From a virus, in IMG/VR virus record IMGVR_UViG_3300005471_000026, positions 1-44,881 of that record: a DNA stretch of 44,881 bases, one strand, 5' to 3'. Made by a program: the position numbers and the translations under genes. The notes beneath the pieces are model-generated. The model had not been told where the DNA came from, searched no databases, and worked only from the letters and a program-made list of their open reading frames with translations. Of this stretch, positions 22,650 to 31,029 are shown piece by piece. Position 1 is the first letter of the stretch. Each line of letters begins with the position of its first letter.

Positions 22650-25600
22650 CTAGCGCCCGAGGAGCCAGTCGGGATCGCCCGGCGGCTGCTGCTGCTGCTC
22701 GTTCTGGACCGTCGTCGACGCGGTGTTTTTCTCGATGATGTAGCCGCGCTCCATCCGCGCGATCGTCTTTTCGTCGCGCGAGAGGCCGGTCGCCAGGTCG
22801 AACGCCAGGCGGAACGCGAACGCGCTCACGAACTTCTGATCGCCCCCGGCCTTCGCGCCACACGCCGGCCGAACCGTGTATTCGATCTCGATGAACGGCT
22901 CGTCGTTCGAGTCGAATTGCACGCCGTCGTCGGTCACATAGACGAGCGGCCCCACGTCGTCGACGACCATCCGGAACGCCGGCGGCTTCGCGTCGTGCTT
23001 GCGCCCGAGCTCCGGCCGGATGATCCGGCGGACGAACAGACAGCCGGCCGGCGCCCGGAACCCGTAGACCCAATCGGCATTAGTCGGATCGCTGATCGAG
23101 CCGTCGACGAGGACGAGCGAGGCGTAGCGCGTCGCATGCGCCCACGGGAAATCCCGGAGGACGAACCGGAGCGTGTGCTCGAAGAACTGCGCGGCGAGGC
23201 TGCGCTCCTGCGAGGTCGGCGTGAGGAGGTCGCTCGCCGCGGTGAGCATGTCGGTGATCCCGAGGCGCGCGAACGCCAGGTTCACGGCCCGGAGCGTGAA
23301 CGGCACACAGAGCGCGTCCGCGAGGTCGTCGGCCAGGTCCGGCCCGTCGTCGAACGAGTCGACCTCGTCGGGCACAGTCGGATTCTCGAGCTCGTCGAGC
23401 TCGTCCTGCGTGTAGCCGTCCGGCCACTGCCCGCCCGGCGCCGGGATCGGGTCGGTGATGTATTCCCCGTTCGTGCCCCATCCGCCATTTCCCGCGGTCG
23501 CGTCCGCGGCCATGATGACGAGGAGCGAGAACGAGACACCGCTCGCGTTGAGCGTCGATCCCACCGTGACGGAGTCCACCCCGCCGGCGGTAAAGCCCGT
23601 GTTGATCGTCGAGCTCCCGGCGCTCGCGAGGCTCGAGGTAATGCCGGTGTGCGAGGGATCGCGCACGTGCCCGGATACCGTCGTCCCTTGGCAGTAGGCC
23701 CAGAGCGGACGCTTTCCGGAGACGCGCGGGAGCGCGATCGTTCTCGAGGCCGCGCCGTCGCCGACGTAGCTCATGATCTGGACGACGATCGGCTCCGTGA
23801 GCTCGAACCCCGCGTAGTCGGCGCCGTCGCGCTGCCGCCAGAGGTTGTAAGTCGTCTGCGCGACCGCGCCGGACGGATGGAGCGTCGTCATCGATCGGAG
23901 AATGCCCGTCAGGAACCGGGCGAACGTGGTCCCCTCGCTCCCGCCCATCTGCTGCCCGCCGTTCACGTCGTTCCCCGGCCCCTTAAAGAACATGAACCCG
24001 CCGCCCGATGGGAACTCGGTCGCGAAGAATGCGAGCTCCGCGAGGAAGTCCGGATCGGTGAGCACGTTGTCGAACGTCGTCGTTCCGGAAAGATGCTTGA
24101 ACGCGCCGTTCAGCATGAACCGCATCCCCGGATCGCCGACCGCGATGTATTGGTAGGTCCCGCCCGTCGCGTTCTCGGCCGTCGCCGGCCCGCCGATCTT
24201 GTTGATCGATCGCGTCTCCGGATCGCTCGCGCCGCCGACGCCGACGAACTCCGGATCCTCCATGAAATTCGCGCCGCTCCGGAGGTCGCCGGCGACCGCC
24301 CAATGCGGCGCCGACATCGACGACCACCAGCGGACCGCGCCGACCGCCGTGTCGGTTTTCCGGACCCACCAGAAGTGAGCCGGGATCTTCGCGACGATGT
24401 CCTGCCCGAGATTGTTCCCGGTGTAGGTCCCGGCCTTCACCCACACGGGCGAGTCAGGCGGGACGGCGGTCCGGTTCCACGGCGTCCGCGGATAGGGCGC
24501 GTTGTGGATGCCGAATTGAATCGGCTCCGCCGATTCCGGCTGCTCCTCGTCCTCGTCCTGCGGCCACTGATCGCACTTGTCCCAGACGCCCACGAGCGCG
24601 ACGTGCGCCGTCAGGCGTGTAACCGTCGTGAGGTTCGCGTCCGCGGCCTTCGTGAACCGGAGGAGGAGCGAATGGATCCCCCACGGCGAGGCCTCGTTCG
24701 TCGGCGCGTATAGGACCGTGTCCCAGGCGTCGGTAGTCTGCCCGACGACTGTCGTCATCGGCGTGGTCCCGGCGTCGGCCGAGGTCCGCTTGAGCGTGAA
24801 CCCGAGTTGACCGTCGCCGGCGGTCGCGCGGCGCCACGCGATCGCGACCGTGATCGCCTGCGCGCCGAGCGCGCCATCCTGCCGCGCGATCAGGTCGGCG
24901 CGTGTCGTGGCCGCGAGGAGCGCGCCGGACGTGGAGCTCGTGAGAATGTCCTCCGGCTGCGCGGTGTGCTGCGAGAGCCCGCGAATGTCGCCCGTCCAAT
25001 TCGCCGAGTGGGTCGCGTCCGGCCCCATCGGATTGATCTCCTCGACGTGGTGCCCGTGCGTCCAGTCCGGCCCGGCGTAGACGACCGTCGCCGCATTGTT
25101 CGGCGACGACGTGATCGGCCCGACCCACACATCCGCGCCGCCGGCGCCGCCGTGCGTCGCGTGCTGGCTCGCCGGCAGGATGAACCCGAGCCAGTCGTCG
25201 AGGTCATACTCCCAATCGTTCGGGCCGACCGATCCCTGCGCGCATCCGAGAAACGAGTTGTCGAGCGTGCGATAGGTCGGCGGGTCGACCTTCGTCTCTG
25301 TCTGCCCGGTGAACGTCGACGTGAGGACGTGATCGATATACAGCTTGCCGCTGATATTGATCCCCTCGGAGCTTGGCTCCGTGCCGGTGTCCGATCCGTG
25401 GTTGTCGTAAACCACATCGATCAGATACCAGCGATCGAGCTCGAGCGCGTCGGTGAGCCCGAGGTTCGCGCCGGTGAGCGAACCGCCGCTCGTGACCATG
25501 CGGAAGTAGAGCGCGCCGCTCGAGTTGAGCGCCATCACGAGCCCGCTATTCGTGAGCCCGATGTTCGATCCGCACTTCATCTGCCAGACGCCGCAATCGC

Positions 25601-26198
25601 CGGTCCCGCGCGTGCGGAGGCGCAAGTAGAACCGCTCCCACCCGTGGCCGGTCGGCGTCGCGCCGAAGAACGTCCACGAGTGTTGGACCGTGAGCGAGGC
25701 GCCGCGGCAGGCCATCCCGCGCCCGCCCGGCACGCGCGAGGCGTTGCGGCTGAGCGGGTCCGTGTTGCTCGACTCGCCGTTCGGCCCGTTGTTGCTGCCG
25801 ACGCCCCAATTCTCGAACCCGTCCGCCCATGCAACCTGTCGCATTACGCCGGCGGTCTGCCCCGCGGCCGGCGCCTGCGTGATCGGCGCCGCGTAGACGA
25901 ACCGCCCGACCCAGGCGTATTTACGCGAGCTCCCGAACAGGTGCCCCCAGAACGAATCGTTCAGCGTGAAGAACGCGCGATCGAGCGGGAACTTCCCGGC
26001 GGCGAGCGGCGGATACCAGGCGGTCCGCGTGCACGGGTAGGTGAGCGGGTCGCCGTCCTGCTGGAAAGGGGCGGAGAACTCGGTCGCCGCGGGGAGCGGC
26101 CCTCGAGAGACGCCGTTCGGATACTGCGCTTGGAGCGCGGCGACCGTCGCCTGATCGGTGAGGTAGATGTAGAAAGTTAGCTGCGTCGTGTTCGCCAT
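22650..26198 (-). CDS. Tail fibre-like protein fused to a head-tail adaptor domain
   Basis: The 1182-residue protein has at least two parts. Residues about 1-930 are beta-rich and fibre-like. They include a probable concanavalin A-like (LamG-type) segment near 125-350 that ends in DLDDWLGFIL, and Gly/Ser/Thr-rich domains up to about 900. An acidic linker (DELDELENP to DDLADALC) follows. Residues 964-1182 look like the podovirus adaptor that sits below the portal: NLAFARLGITDMLTAASDL, SLAAQFFEHTLRFVLRDFPWAHATR, DWVYGFRAPAGCLFVRRI, and a C-terminal alpha region. These parts are normally separate genes. No stop or start region separates them here. GGGGGG lies upstream of the ATG. Confidence 0.75.
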   Translation of the reverse strand: MANTTQLTFYIYLTDQATVAALQAQYPNGVSRGPLPAATEFSAPFQQDGDPLTYPCTRTAWYPPLAAGKFPLDRAFFTLNDSFWGHLFGSSRKYAWVGRFVYAAPITQAPAAGQTAGVMRQVAWADGFENWGVGSNNGPNGESSNTDPLSRNASRVPGGRGMACRGASLTVQHSWTFFGATPTGHGWERFYLRLRTRGTGDCGVWQMKCGSNIGLTNSGLVMALNSSGALYFRMVTSGGSLTGANLGLTDALELDRWYLIDVVYDNHGSDTGTEPSSEGINISGKLYIDHVLTSTFTGQTETKVDPPTYRTLDNSFLGCAQGSVGPNDWEYDLDDWLGFILPASQHATHGGAGGADVWVGPITSSPNNAATVVYAGPDWTHGHHVEEINPMGPDATHSANWTGDIRGLSQHTAQPEDILTSSTSGALLAATTRADLIARQDGALGAQAITVAIAWRRATAGDGQLGFTLKRTSADAGTTPMTTVVGQTTDAWDTVLYAPTNEASPWGIHSLLLRFTKAADANLTTVTRLTAHVALVGVWDKCDQWPQDEDEEQPESAEPIQFGIHNAPYPRTPWNRTAVPPDSPVWVKAGTYTGNNLGQDIVAKIPAHFWWVRKTDTAVGAVRWWSSMSAPHWAVAGDLRSGANFMEDPEFVGVGGASDPETRSINKIGGPATAENATGGTYQYIAVGDPGMRFMLNGAFKHLSGTTTFDNVLTDPDFLAELAFFATEFPSGGGFMFFKGPGNDVNGGQQMGGSEGTTFARFLTGILRSMTTLHPSGAVAQTTYNLWRQRDGADYAGFELTEPIVVQIMSYVGDGAASRTIALPRVSGKRPLWAYCQGTTVSGHVRDPSHTGITSSLASAGSSTINTGFTAGGVDSVTVGSTLNASGVSFSLLVIMAADATAGNGGWGTNGEYITDPIPAPGGQWPDGYTQDELDELENPTVPDEVDSFDDGPDLADDLADALCVPFTLRAVNLAFARLGITDMLTAASDLLTPTSQERSLAAQFFEHTLRFVLRDFPWAHATRYASLVLVDGSISDPTNADWVYGFRAPAGCLFVRRIIRPELGRKHDAKPPAFRMVVDDVGPLVYVTDDGVQFDSNDEPFIEIEYTVRPACGAKAGGDQKFVSAFAFRLAFDLATGLSRDEKTIARMERGYIIEKNTASTTVQNEQQQQPPGDPDWLLGR

Positions 26199-26255
26199 CG
26201 TCCCCCCGAACCGCGGCGCCGATCGCCGGCGCCCGAAGCCTGAAGCCTGAAGTCC

Positions 26256-26735
26256 CTAGTCCGCGTCGAGCGGGTTGTCGCCGGTGTCCTCGACCTCGTG
26301 CTCCGCGGTCGCGACGCGATCGGCGTTCTTCATCTGAAGGATCTCGTCGTGCTTCTTGCGGAGCTCCTCCCGCCCGGTCGTCCGCTGGAGCTTCGTCCCG
26401 GCGTCGACGGGCGCCATCCACGAGGGATTGAACTGCGCGCGGTCGACGACGAACACATCGCCGACGCGCCGGCGCTCGTGCCCGTAATAGCCCATCTTCT
26501 TCGCCTGCACTTTGATCCGCGTCGCCTTCGCCGGCGCCGTGGCGGTCGAGGCCTTGGCGGCGACGGGTCGCGTCGGCCGCGGTGCCGTGTCGGCCTGCCC
26601 GAGTCCCGCGGCGGGACGCTTCGCCGGCGTTGCGGCCGGGAGCTCCTGCCCGCGGCGTGCCGCGGCGGCTGCGCGTCGATCCGAGACGGGTTTCGCGGGC
26701 GCTGCCCCCGGCCGGCCGACTGCTTTCTTCGTCAT
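26256..26735 (-). CDS. Small head-module protein with disordered N-terminus
   Basis: The first 75 residues are Ala/Pro/Arg-rich and disordered. The C-terminal half carries a compact pattern (RIKVQAKKMGYYGHERRRVGDVFVVDRAQFNPSWMAPVD) found in small phage proteins near the capsid genes. The KMGYYGH...GDVF motif is the most characteristic. It may bind the capsid or a tail component. A GC-rich hairpin precedes it and a 57-base gap follows, which contains an inverted repeat (ggcgccgatcgccggcgcc). Confidence 0.6.
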   Translation of the reverse strand: MTKKAVGRPGAAPAKPVSDRRAAAAARRGQELPAATPAKRPAAGLGQADTAPRPTRPVAAKASTATAPAKATRIKVQAKKMGYYGHERRRVGDVFVVDRAQFNPSWMAPVDAGTKLQRTTGREELRKKHDEILQMKNADRVATAEHEVEDTGDNPLDAD

Positions 26736-26754
26736 GCTCTGACTCCTCTCGAGG

Positions 26755-26791
26755 CCGACCGGCGGGAGCTCGAGCCCCCGCCGGCGGTCGG
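26755..26791 (-). terminator. GC-rich hairpin between cement-protein and next gene
   Basis: The arms ccgaccggcggg and cccgccggcggtcgg (one 3-base bulge) enclose agctcgagcc. No T-tract follows on either strand, so this is a weak terminator at best. It could stabilise the 3' end of the strongly expressed capsid transcript or reduce downstream expression. Confidence 0.4.
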
Positions 26792-26795
26792 TTGC

Positions 26796-27254
26796 CTAGT
26801 CGATGACGTAGCCCTTCGCGTAGGCCTTCGCGAGGACCTGCACGAACGAGAGCGGCGCGATCCAGGCCGACACGGTGATCGTGTCGTCGGTGCCGAGCTC
26901 GTAGCGTGCGCCGATATACCGCTTGGTCGGTGTGCCAGGCGGGATCGGAATGATGACGATCGCGCCGGCCGTGAGGCTCGCGCCGGCGACGCGCCGTTTG
27001 ACGACCTCGTCATGCGACGAGAGGTTCGCGTTCACGCTCTGCACGAAAATGAAATCGAACGTGTTCGTGAAGCTCGCCGGCGTGCCGTCTCCGGCCGCGG
27101 CAGTGTCGACGGAGATGATGAGCGCCATCGGCTCCCCGTCTCCGATCTGCCGGACCGGCGTCGTCGCGCCGAGGTCGATCGTGTTCGTCGAGTAGGCGTC
27201 GGCCGACGTTACGGCCTGCGCGTCCGACAGTTGAAGCAAGGCATCGAGAACCAT
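26796..27254 (-). CDS. Capsid cement/decoration protein, Bbp16-like
   Basis: The 152-residue protein starts MVLDALLQLSDAQAVTS, then STNTIDLGATTP and a beta-rich body with PMALIISVDT and IIPIPPG. This is the pattern of Bbp16 of Bordetella phage BPP-1, the jelly-roll cementing protein that staples the capsid. It lies immediately after the major capsid gene, as in BPP-1. It probably binds at capsid symmetry axes on the outside of the shell. Confidence 0.8.
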   Translation of the reverse strand: MVLDALLQLSDAQAVTSADAYSTNTIDLGATTPVRQIGDGEPMALIISVDTAAAGDGTPASFTNTFDFIFVQSVNANLSSHDEVVKRRVAGASLTAGAIVIIPIPPGTPTKRYIGARYELGTDDTITVSAWIAPLSFVQVLAKAYAKGYVID

Positions 27255-27293
27255 TGTGTTCGCCCTCTCTCTCTGAAATGGGAGTGTGACCGC

Positions 27294-28424
27294 TTACGCG
27301 ACCACGCTCTCCGTGTTGAGGATGGCGTCCACGGTGCGGACCGGGACCTCCGAGAAGAACATCACGCGGCGCCCGCCGACGTTCTCGAACGTGAGGCCTC
27401 CGCCCGCGCTCACATCCTCGCGGACCTGCCGGCGGAGATGCCGGCGGATCGTCCGGTTCATGTAGAAAACCGGCTTCCCGAGGCGGTTCGGCAGGAGCTC
27501 GATCGCGTGCTCCATGAGGTCGATCAGGTCCGCGCGGGCCGACGTGCCGGAGAGCTCCGAAACGTCGATGTTCGGGATCCGGACCACATAGCGCCAGTCC
27601 TTCACCGCGATCCCGCCCTTCCACTGATACCGCTCCTGAAACGCGCGCATGCGCGAGCCAGCGACGCCGGCGGTTACTTCGACCGTGACCTCGCCGTAAT
27701 CGTTGTGCTGAATGCCCGCCTTCGATCCCTTCGGGAAGATCCCGCACACCGTCTCCTCGCCCCAGGCCACGAGCCAGATCGAGGTAAGGTCGGTGTGACC
27801 GTCGTCGCCCCCGCCGAGAATGATGTTGTCGGCGCTCTCGGCCGTGAGGTCCGAATAGCGCACGGCAAGCCCGGTGAACTCCTCCGGCGCGAGGCCGGCG
27901 TTCCCGTAGATGATCGTCGACTGCATTTCCTGATTCATCGCCTCGAGGAACGCCTTCGCCTCGGAGAGACGGAAGCTCGAGACGTTGCCGTTCAGGAGCG
28001 CGAGGTCGACATCGACCTCCGACCAGGCCTCGAGCATCCCCGTCGCCTCGTCGATCTGCGCGGTCGTGCTCTTGGACGGCGTCACGCCGGCGTTCAGCAA
28101 ACGCCAGAACACGGACGGGAGCCCGGTCCGGACCGTGGTCCGGTGGCCGGTCGGGAGGTTGCCCTCCTTCCACAACATATCGGCGAGCATCTCGTTTGTT
28201 TGCTCGAGGAGCTCGACGATGTCGGGGATCTTGCCGTCCGGGTCGACGCGCTTCGCCCAATCGAGGAGCGTGAGCGCGCCCGTGCTCAGCGTGAGGCCCA
28301 TCATCGGCGCGTCGGGCGCCGCATGCGGCAGGAAGAACTCGAACGCCTTCCCGATCAGGACGGCGACGAGCGTAACGAACGCGACAGCCCCCCACGAGAG
28401 CCGGCGCTTTGGATCGGTGAACAT
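27294..28424 (-). CDS. Major capsid protein with hydrophobic N-terminal extension
   Basis: Residues 42-376 match the BPP-1/epsilon15-type major capsid protein: LTLLDWAKRVDPDGKI, NLPTGHRTTVRTGLP, TIIYGNAGLAPEEFTGLAVRYS, SIWLVAWGEE, IFPKGSKAG and VKDWRYVVRIPNID. This protein builds the HK97-fold icosahedral shell. The first 40 residues are extra: MFTDPKRRLSWGAVAFVTLVAVLIGKAFEFFLPHAAP includes a hydrophobic helix (about 12-31). The start at 28424 has a good AGGAG seven bases upstream. No ribosome site precedes the in-frame ATG-ATG at residues 41-42, where the standard protein would begin. Codon use is uniform across the join. Confidence 0.85.
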   Translation of the reverse strand: MFTDPKRRLSWGAVAFVTLVAVLIGKAFEFFLPHAAPDAPMMGLTLSTGALTLLDWAKRVDPDGKIPDIVELLEQTNEMLADMLWKEGNLPTGHRTTVRTGLPSVFWRLLNAGVTPSKSTTAQIDEATGMLEAWSEVDVDLALLNGNVSSFRLSEAKAFLEAMNQEMQSTIIYGNAGLAPEEFTGLAVRYSDLTAESADNIILGGGDDGHTDLTSIWLVAWGEETVCGIFPKGSKAGIQHNDYGEVTVEVTAGVAGSRMRAFQERYQWKGGIAVKDWRYVVRIPNIDVSELSGTSARADLIDLMEHAIELLPNRLGKPVFYMNRTIRRHLRRQVREDVSAGGGLTFENVGGRRVMFFSEVPVRTVDAILNTESVVA

Positions 28425-28441
28425 TGCGAAACTCCTATCGG

Positions 28442-29206
28442 CTACGTCCGGCCGTCCGCCGCTTTGCTCGTCGGGTGGTCATACATCTTGGTCGCGGTAT
28501 CGACCGCCCCCGAGCGCGCGCCGGCGCCTTGCACGTGCCCGTCCTCGTCCATCAGTTTTCCGGCGTCGGCCAGTAGAGCGACGACCTCCGGGTGATTGAG
28601 AGCTCCGCCTCGGTTCAAGAACTTGAGGAACGAATCGCGCCGCGCGTGTCCGACCGGACGCATCCGGTCGACGAACGCATTCGCGAGCCGCTGACTCTCG
28701 GCGAGCTTCTCCCCGCCGTAGTCCGGATCTGCCTTCAACGCGGCGAGGTAGGCGTCGCTCTGCGCTTTCAGCGTGACGCCCATCTCGTCGAGGTAGGCCT
28801 GCGCCTCCTCTTGGCTCATGTCGTTCTCGCGGGCGATCTTCTCGAGCGCCGGGAGATCCGTCGTATCCATGAGCCCGCCGGCCGGGAGCTTGAGCTCATA
28901 CTTCGCGGGAGCCTTTGCGGCGCCTGCCGCGGCTCCGGCGTCGCCGGCCCCTGCTTCCTTGCCTTTGCCCTCTCCGGCGGCGTTCCCGTCGCCCCCGGCC
29001 TTGCCCTTGTCGCCTGCGCCCTCGGCTCCTGCCGCGGCGCCGGCGCCGTCTCCTGCCGCTGCTGCTCCGGCCGCGGCTGCTGCCGCGCCATCCCCGGCGC
29101 CGGCGGCGCCCGCCGCTGGAGCCGCTCCGCCCTCGTTGCCCGTTCCGCCTGCCGCGGCTGCGCCGTTTGCGGGTGCTGCGGCGCCTGCTGCTGCTGCTTT
29201 TGCCAT
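28442..29206 (-). CDS. Capsid scaffolding-type protein
   Basis: The first 100 residues are a low-complexity Ala/Gly/Glu/Asp/Lys stretch. The second part is helical, with KYELKLPAGGLMDTTDLPALEKIARENDMSQEEAQAYLDEMG and a C-terminal pattern (LNRGGALNHPEVVALLADAGKLMDEDG). This matches phage scaffolding proteins upstream of the capsid gene in BPP-1-like phages. It probably fills the procapsid and is removed during maturation. No protease motif is visible, so it is scaffold rather than a fused protease. Confidence 0.7.
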   Translation of the reverse strand: MAKAAAAGAAAPANGAAAAGGTGNEGGAAPAAGAAGAGDGAAAAAAGAAAAGDGAGAAAGAEGAGDKGKAGGDGNAAGEGKGKEAGAGDAGAAAGAAKAPAKYELKLPAGGLMDTTDLPALEKIARENDMSQEEAQAYLDEMGVTLKAQSDAYLAALKADPDYGGEKLAESQRLANAFVDRMRPVGHARRDSFLKFLNRGGALNHPEVVALLADAGKLMDEDGHVQGAGARSGAVDTATKMYDHPTSKAADGRT

Positions 29207-29209
29207 GAC

Positions 29210-29587
29210 CTACTCCTCCGCTTCGTTGCCGGCCGTCGCGTTCTGCGCGGCCTCCGCCTGCTGCTGTTCGATCCGGTCGACCCTCCGGGCCTCGGCCTCC
29301 ATCAGCAAATACTCGTCGGGCGCCAGGCGAAGGACCTCGGCCATGAGCTCGCGGCCTACGTCGGCCCGCCCGATCTTGAACGACTGCATTCCGCCGTGCA
29401 TGTCGAACGGAGACTCGTAGATCCCGGCCCGGCGAATCATCGCCCACACGAACGCGCGCCCCTGCGGCGTCGCCATGACAGCCCGTAGCGCGTCGCCCCA
29501 CCGCTGCTCCCGGCGCTTCTCGAGTTGCGCCATCGCGCGGACCTGCCGCGGGTCGGCGGCGTTCGCGGTGCGTGCCTTCGCGCTCAT
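29210..29587 (-). CDS. Bbp19-like phage protein
   Basis: The 125-residue protein has RWGDALRAVMATPQGRAFVWAMIRRAGIYESPF, then MQSFKIGRADVGRELMAEVLRLAPDEYLLMEAEA. This pattern belongs to the Bbp19-like phage domain of Bordetella phage BPP-1. It is a small helical protein usually found between the portal and the scaffold gene. Its function in the virion is not established. The gene overlaps the preceding stop codon by four bases. Confidence 0.7.
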   Translation of the reverse strand: MSAKARTANAADPRQVRAMAQLEKRREQRWGDALRAVMATPQGRAFVWAMIRRAGIYESPFDMHGGMQSFKIGRADVGRELMAEVLRLAPDEYLLMEAEARRVDRIEQQQAEAAQNATAGNEAEE

Positions 29588-30330
29588 GTTCTCCTCGGCG
29601 TCTGCTGCGTCCGGCGCGTGAACAGGTCGCCCATGACGCGCGGCCCGAACTTCTCCCGGATGTTGACGATCGCGGTCTTGTCGCCGCGTAGGTGGCCGCG
29701 CGAATTCTCCGGCACGAGCTCCGGCGCCAGGTAGGCGTAGCCGGCATCGAACGAGAACCCCTCGGTTCGGACGCTCGAGGCGCCCGCCCAGAGCGCCAGG
29801 AGGACGCCGAACATTCCGGCCGAGACGCTCAAGTGCCGATCGCGCTCACGGTCGAGCGCGCCGACGTTGTGCGCGAGGAGGACCTTCGTCGCCTTCGTGA
29901 TCGACATCACGCGATCCCACGTGGTCCCCTGCCGGCGGAGCCGCTCGAGCGTCGCCTCCTCGGCGCCGACCTCGGTCACAGGCAGGAGCGCCAGCGTCCG
30001 CACGTGGCGGTCGGCCGACTGCGCGAACATGGCCGCATTGAGCGCGCGCCGCTCCTTGTTCCACGTCACGTGAGGCCCGACGCGCGCGTTCATCAGGTGC
30101 ACGTCTGGCACGCGCTCCCGGATGCTCGAGAGCGAACCGTTCACCGTGACGACCGCGGTCCCCTTCGTCCAGCGGAGCACGCCCTCGATCGGCGCCGAGC
30201 CGATGACGACGACCGGCCTCGAGCCGAGGTCGTCGATGAGGACCTCGAGCGGCGCCAGGTCCCCGCCCTCGAGGACCGCGCGCCGGCGACGCGACACGGG
30301 TCGGCCGCGGTGATCGGTCGCGACCGTCAT
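29584..30330 (-). CDS. Glycosyltransferase-like protein (sialyltransferase-fold resemblance)
   Basis: The 248-residue protein has VVVIGSAPIEGVLRWTKG, a Rossmann-like first strand and loop, then VTVNGSLSSIRERVPDVHLMNARVG. Later comes HLSVSAGMFGVLLALWAGASSVRTEGFSF with a downstream RGHLRGDKTAI. This order (GSxP, N, SxG...GVLLA..GA..V...GFSF, H..GDK) resembles the CstI/GT42 sialyltransferase and DUF115-type folds. It might modify a virion or host glycan, but activity is uncertain. ATGA overlap couples it to the related gene upstream. Confidence 0.5.
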   Translation of the reverse strand: MTVATDHRGRPVSRRRRAVLEGGDLAPLEVLIDDLGSRPVVVIGSAPIEGVLRWTKGTAVVTVNGSLSSIRERVPDVHLMNARVGPHVTWNKERRALNAAMFAQSADRHVRTLALLPVTEVGAEEATLERLRRQGTTWDRVMSITKATKVLLAHNVGALDRERDRHLSVSAGMFGVLLALWAGASSVRTEGFSFDAGYAYLAPELVPENSRGHLRGDKTAIVNIREKFGPRVMGDLFTRRTQQTPRRT

Positions 30331-31022
30331 TTCGCGCCTCGAGGAACGCGCGGCTTCGGCCGCGGCCGGCCGCGTTGATCGGGACCGCGGACCGCGCGGC
30401 GGATGTTGCGGAGCTCGTCGAACCCGAACCGCTCGTAGGCGTAGATCTCGCGCGGCATCTGGTAAACGGATGGCTCGTCGACGAGAACCTCGAGGCCGCG
30501 CCCGCGCGCGAAGCCAATCCAGTAGAGGATCCCGCGGTGCACGAACTGATGGCCGACATCGGTCGCGAACCCGATCCCGTTGAGGATGATCCGCCGGTAG
30601 CCGCGCACGATCGCGTCGGCGATCACAAAGTCGAGCATGCAGGTAAATTGCCGGCACGGCTCGAGGCCTCGCTCGAGGTTCTCGACGAGCGCGAACTCCC
30701 GTTGCACGCGCGCGAGGTCGAACGTCCGGCTCCCGGAGATCTGCGGATGCTGCTTCGCCATCCAGATCGGACGGCCCGGCCCCTGATCGCGATACCACTC
30801 CCAGGCCAGCGGCCGGCGCTCGCGGATCCCCTGCCACTCGCCGACCGTCTCGAGCGGATGCAGGTCCCACCACTCGGACCAATCGAGGAGGCGCCCCTGC
30901 CAGAACTTCACGTTACAGCGGGTCAGGCCCCAGAGGTCCGCGTATTCCCGGCCGGTCCGCGGCGAGACGAGCTCCTTCGTGATCCGGACGCCGTGGATGA
31001 TGACCGTTTTCGGATGCGTCAC
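30327..31022 (-). CDS. Rossmann-like protein related to the following glycosyltransferase-like gene
   Basis: The 231-residue protein begins KTVIIHGVRITKELVSP and has YADLWGLTRCNVKFW. In the second half it has FTCMLDFVIADAIVRGYRRIILNGIGFATDVGHQF, then YWIGFARGRGLEVLVDEPSVY. The second half has the same shape as the SAG...G..V...GFSF segment of the next gene, so the pair may be distant paralogues. The C-terminus is a basic tail. The GTG at 31022 follows the portal stop by a few bases. I do not know its function; nucleotide-sugar or glycan handling is the leading guess. Confidence 0.5.
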   Translation of the reverse strand: MTHPKTVIIHGVRITKELVSPRTGREYADLWGLTRCNVKFWQGRLLDWSEWWDLHPLETVGEWQGIRERRPLAWEWYRDQGPGRPIWMAKQHPQISGSRTFDLARVQREFALVENLERGLEPCRQFTCMLDFVIADAIVRGYRRIILNGIGFATDVGHQFVHRGILYWIGFARGRGLEVLVDEPSVYQMPREIYAYERFGFDELRNIRRAVRGPDQRGRPRPKPRVPRGAK

Positions 31023-31029
31023 GATCGCC

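Noticed and set aside
22650-26198. Diversity-generating retroelement, as in BPP-1
   Set aside because: No reverse transcriptase gene, no template repeat pair and no CLec-type variable region with an AAC-rich repeat were seen in the window.
26755-26791. Strong intrinsic terminator behind the cement-protein gene
   Set aside because: The stem is strong but no T-tract follows on either strand, so it is listed only as a weak terminator or RNA structure.
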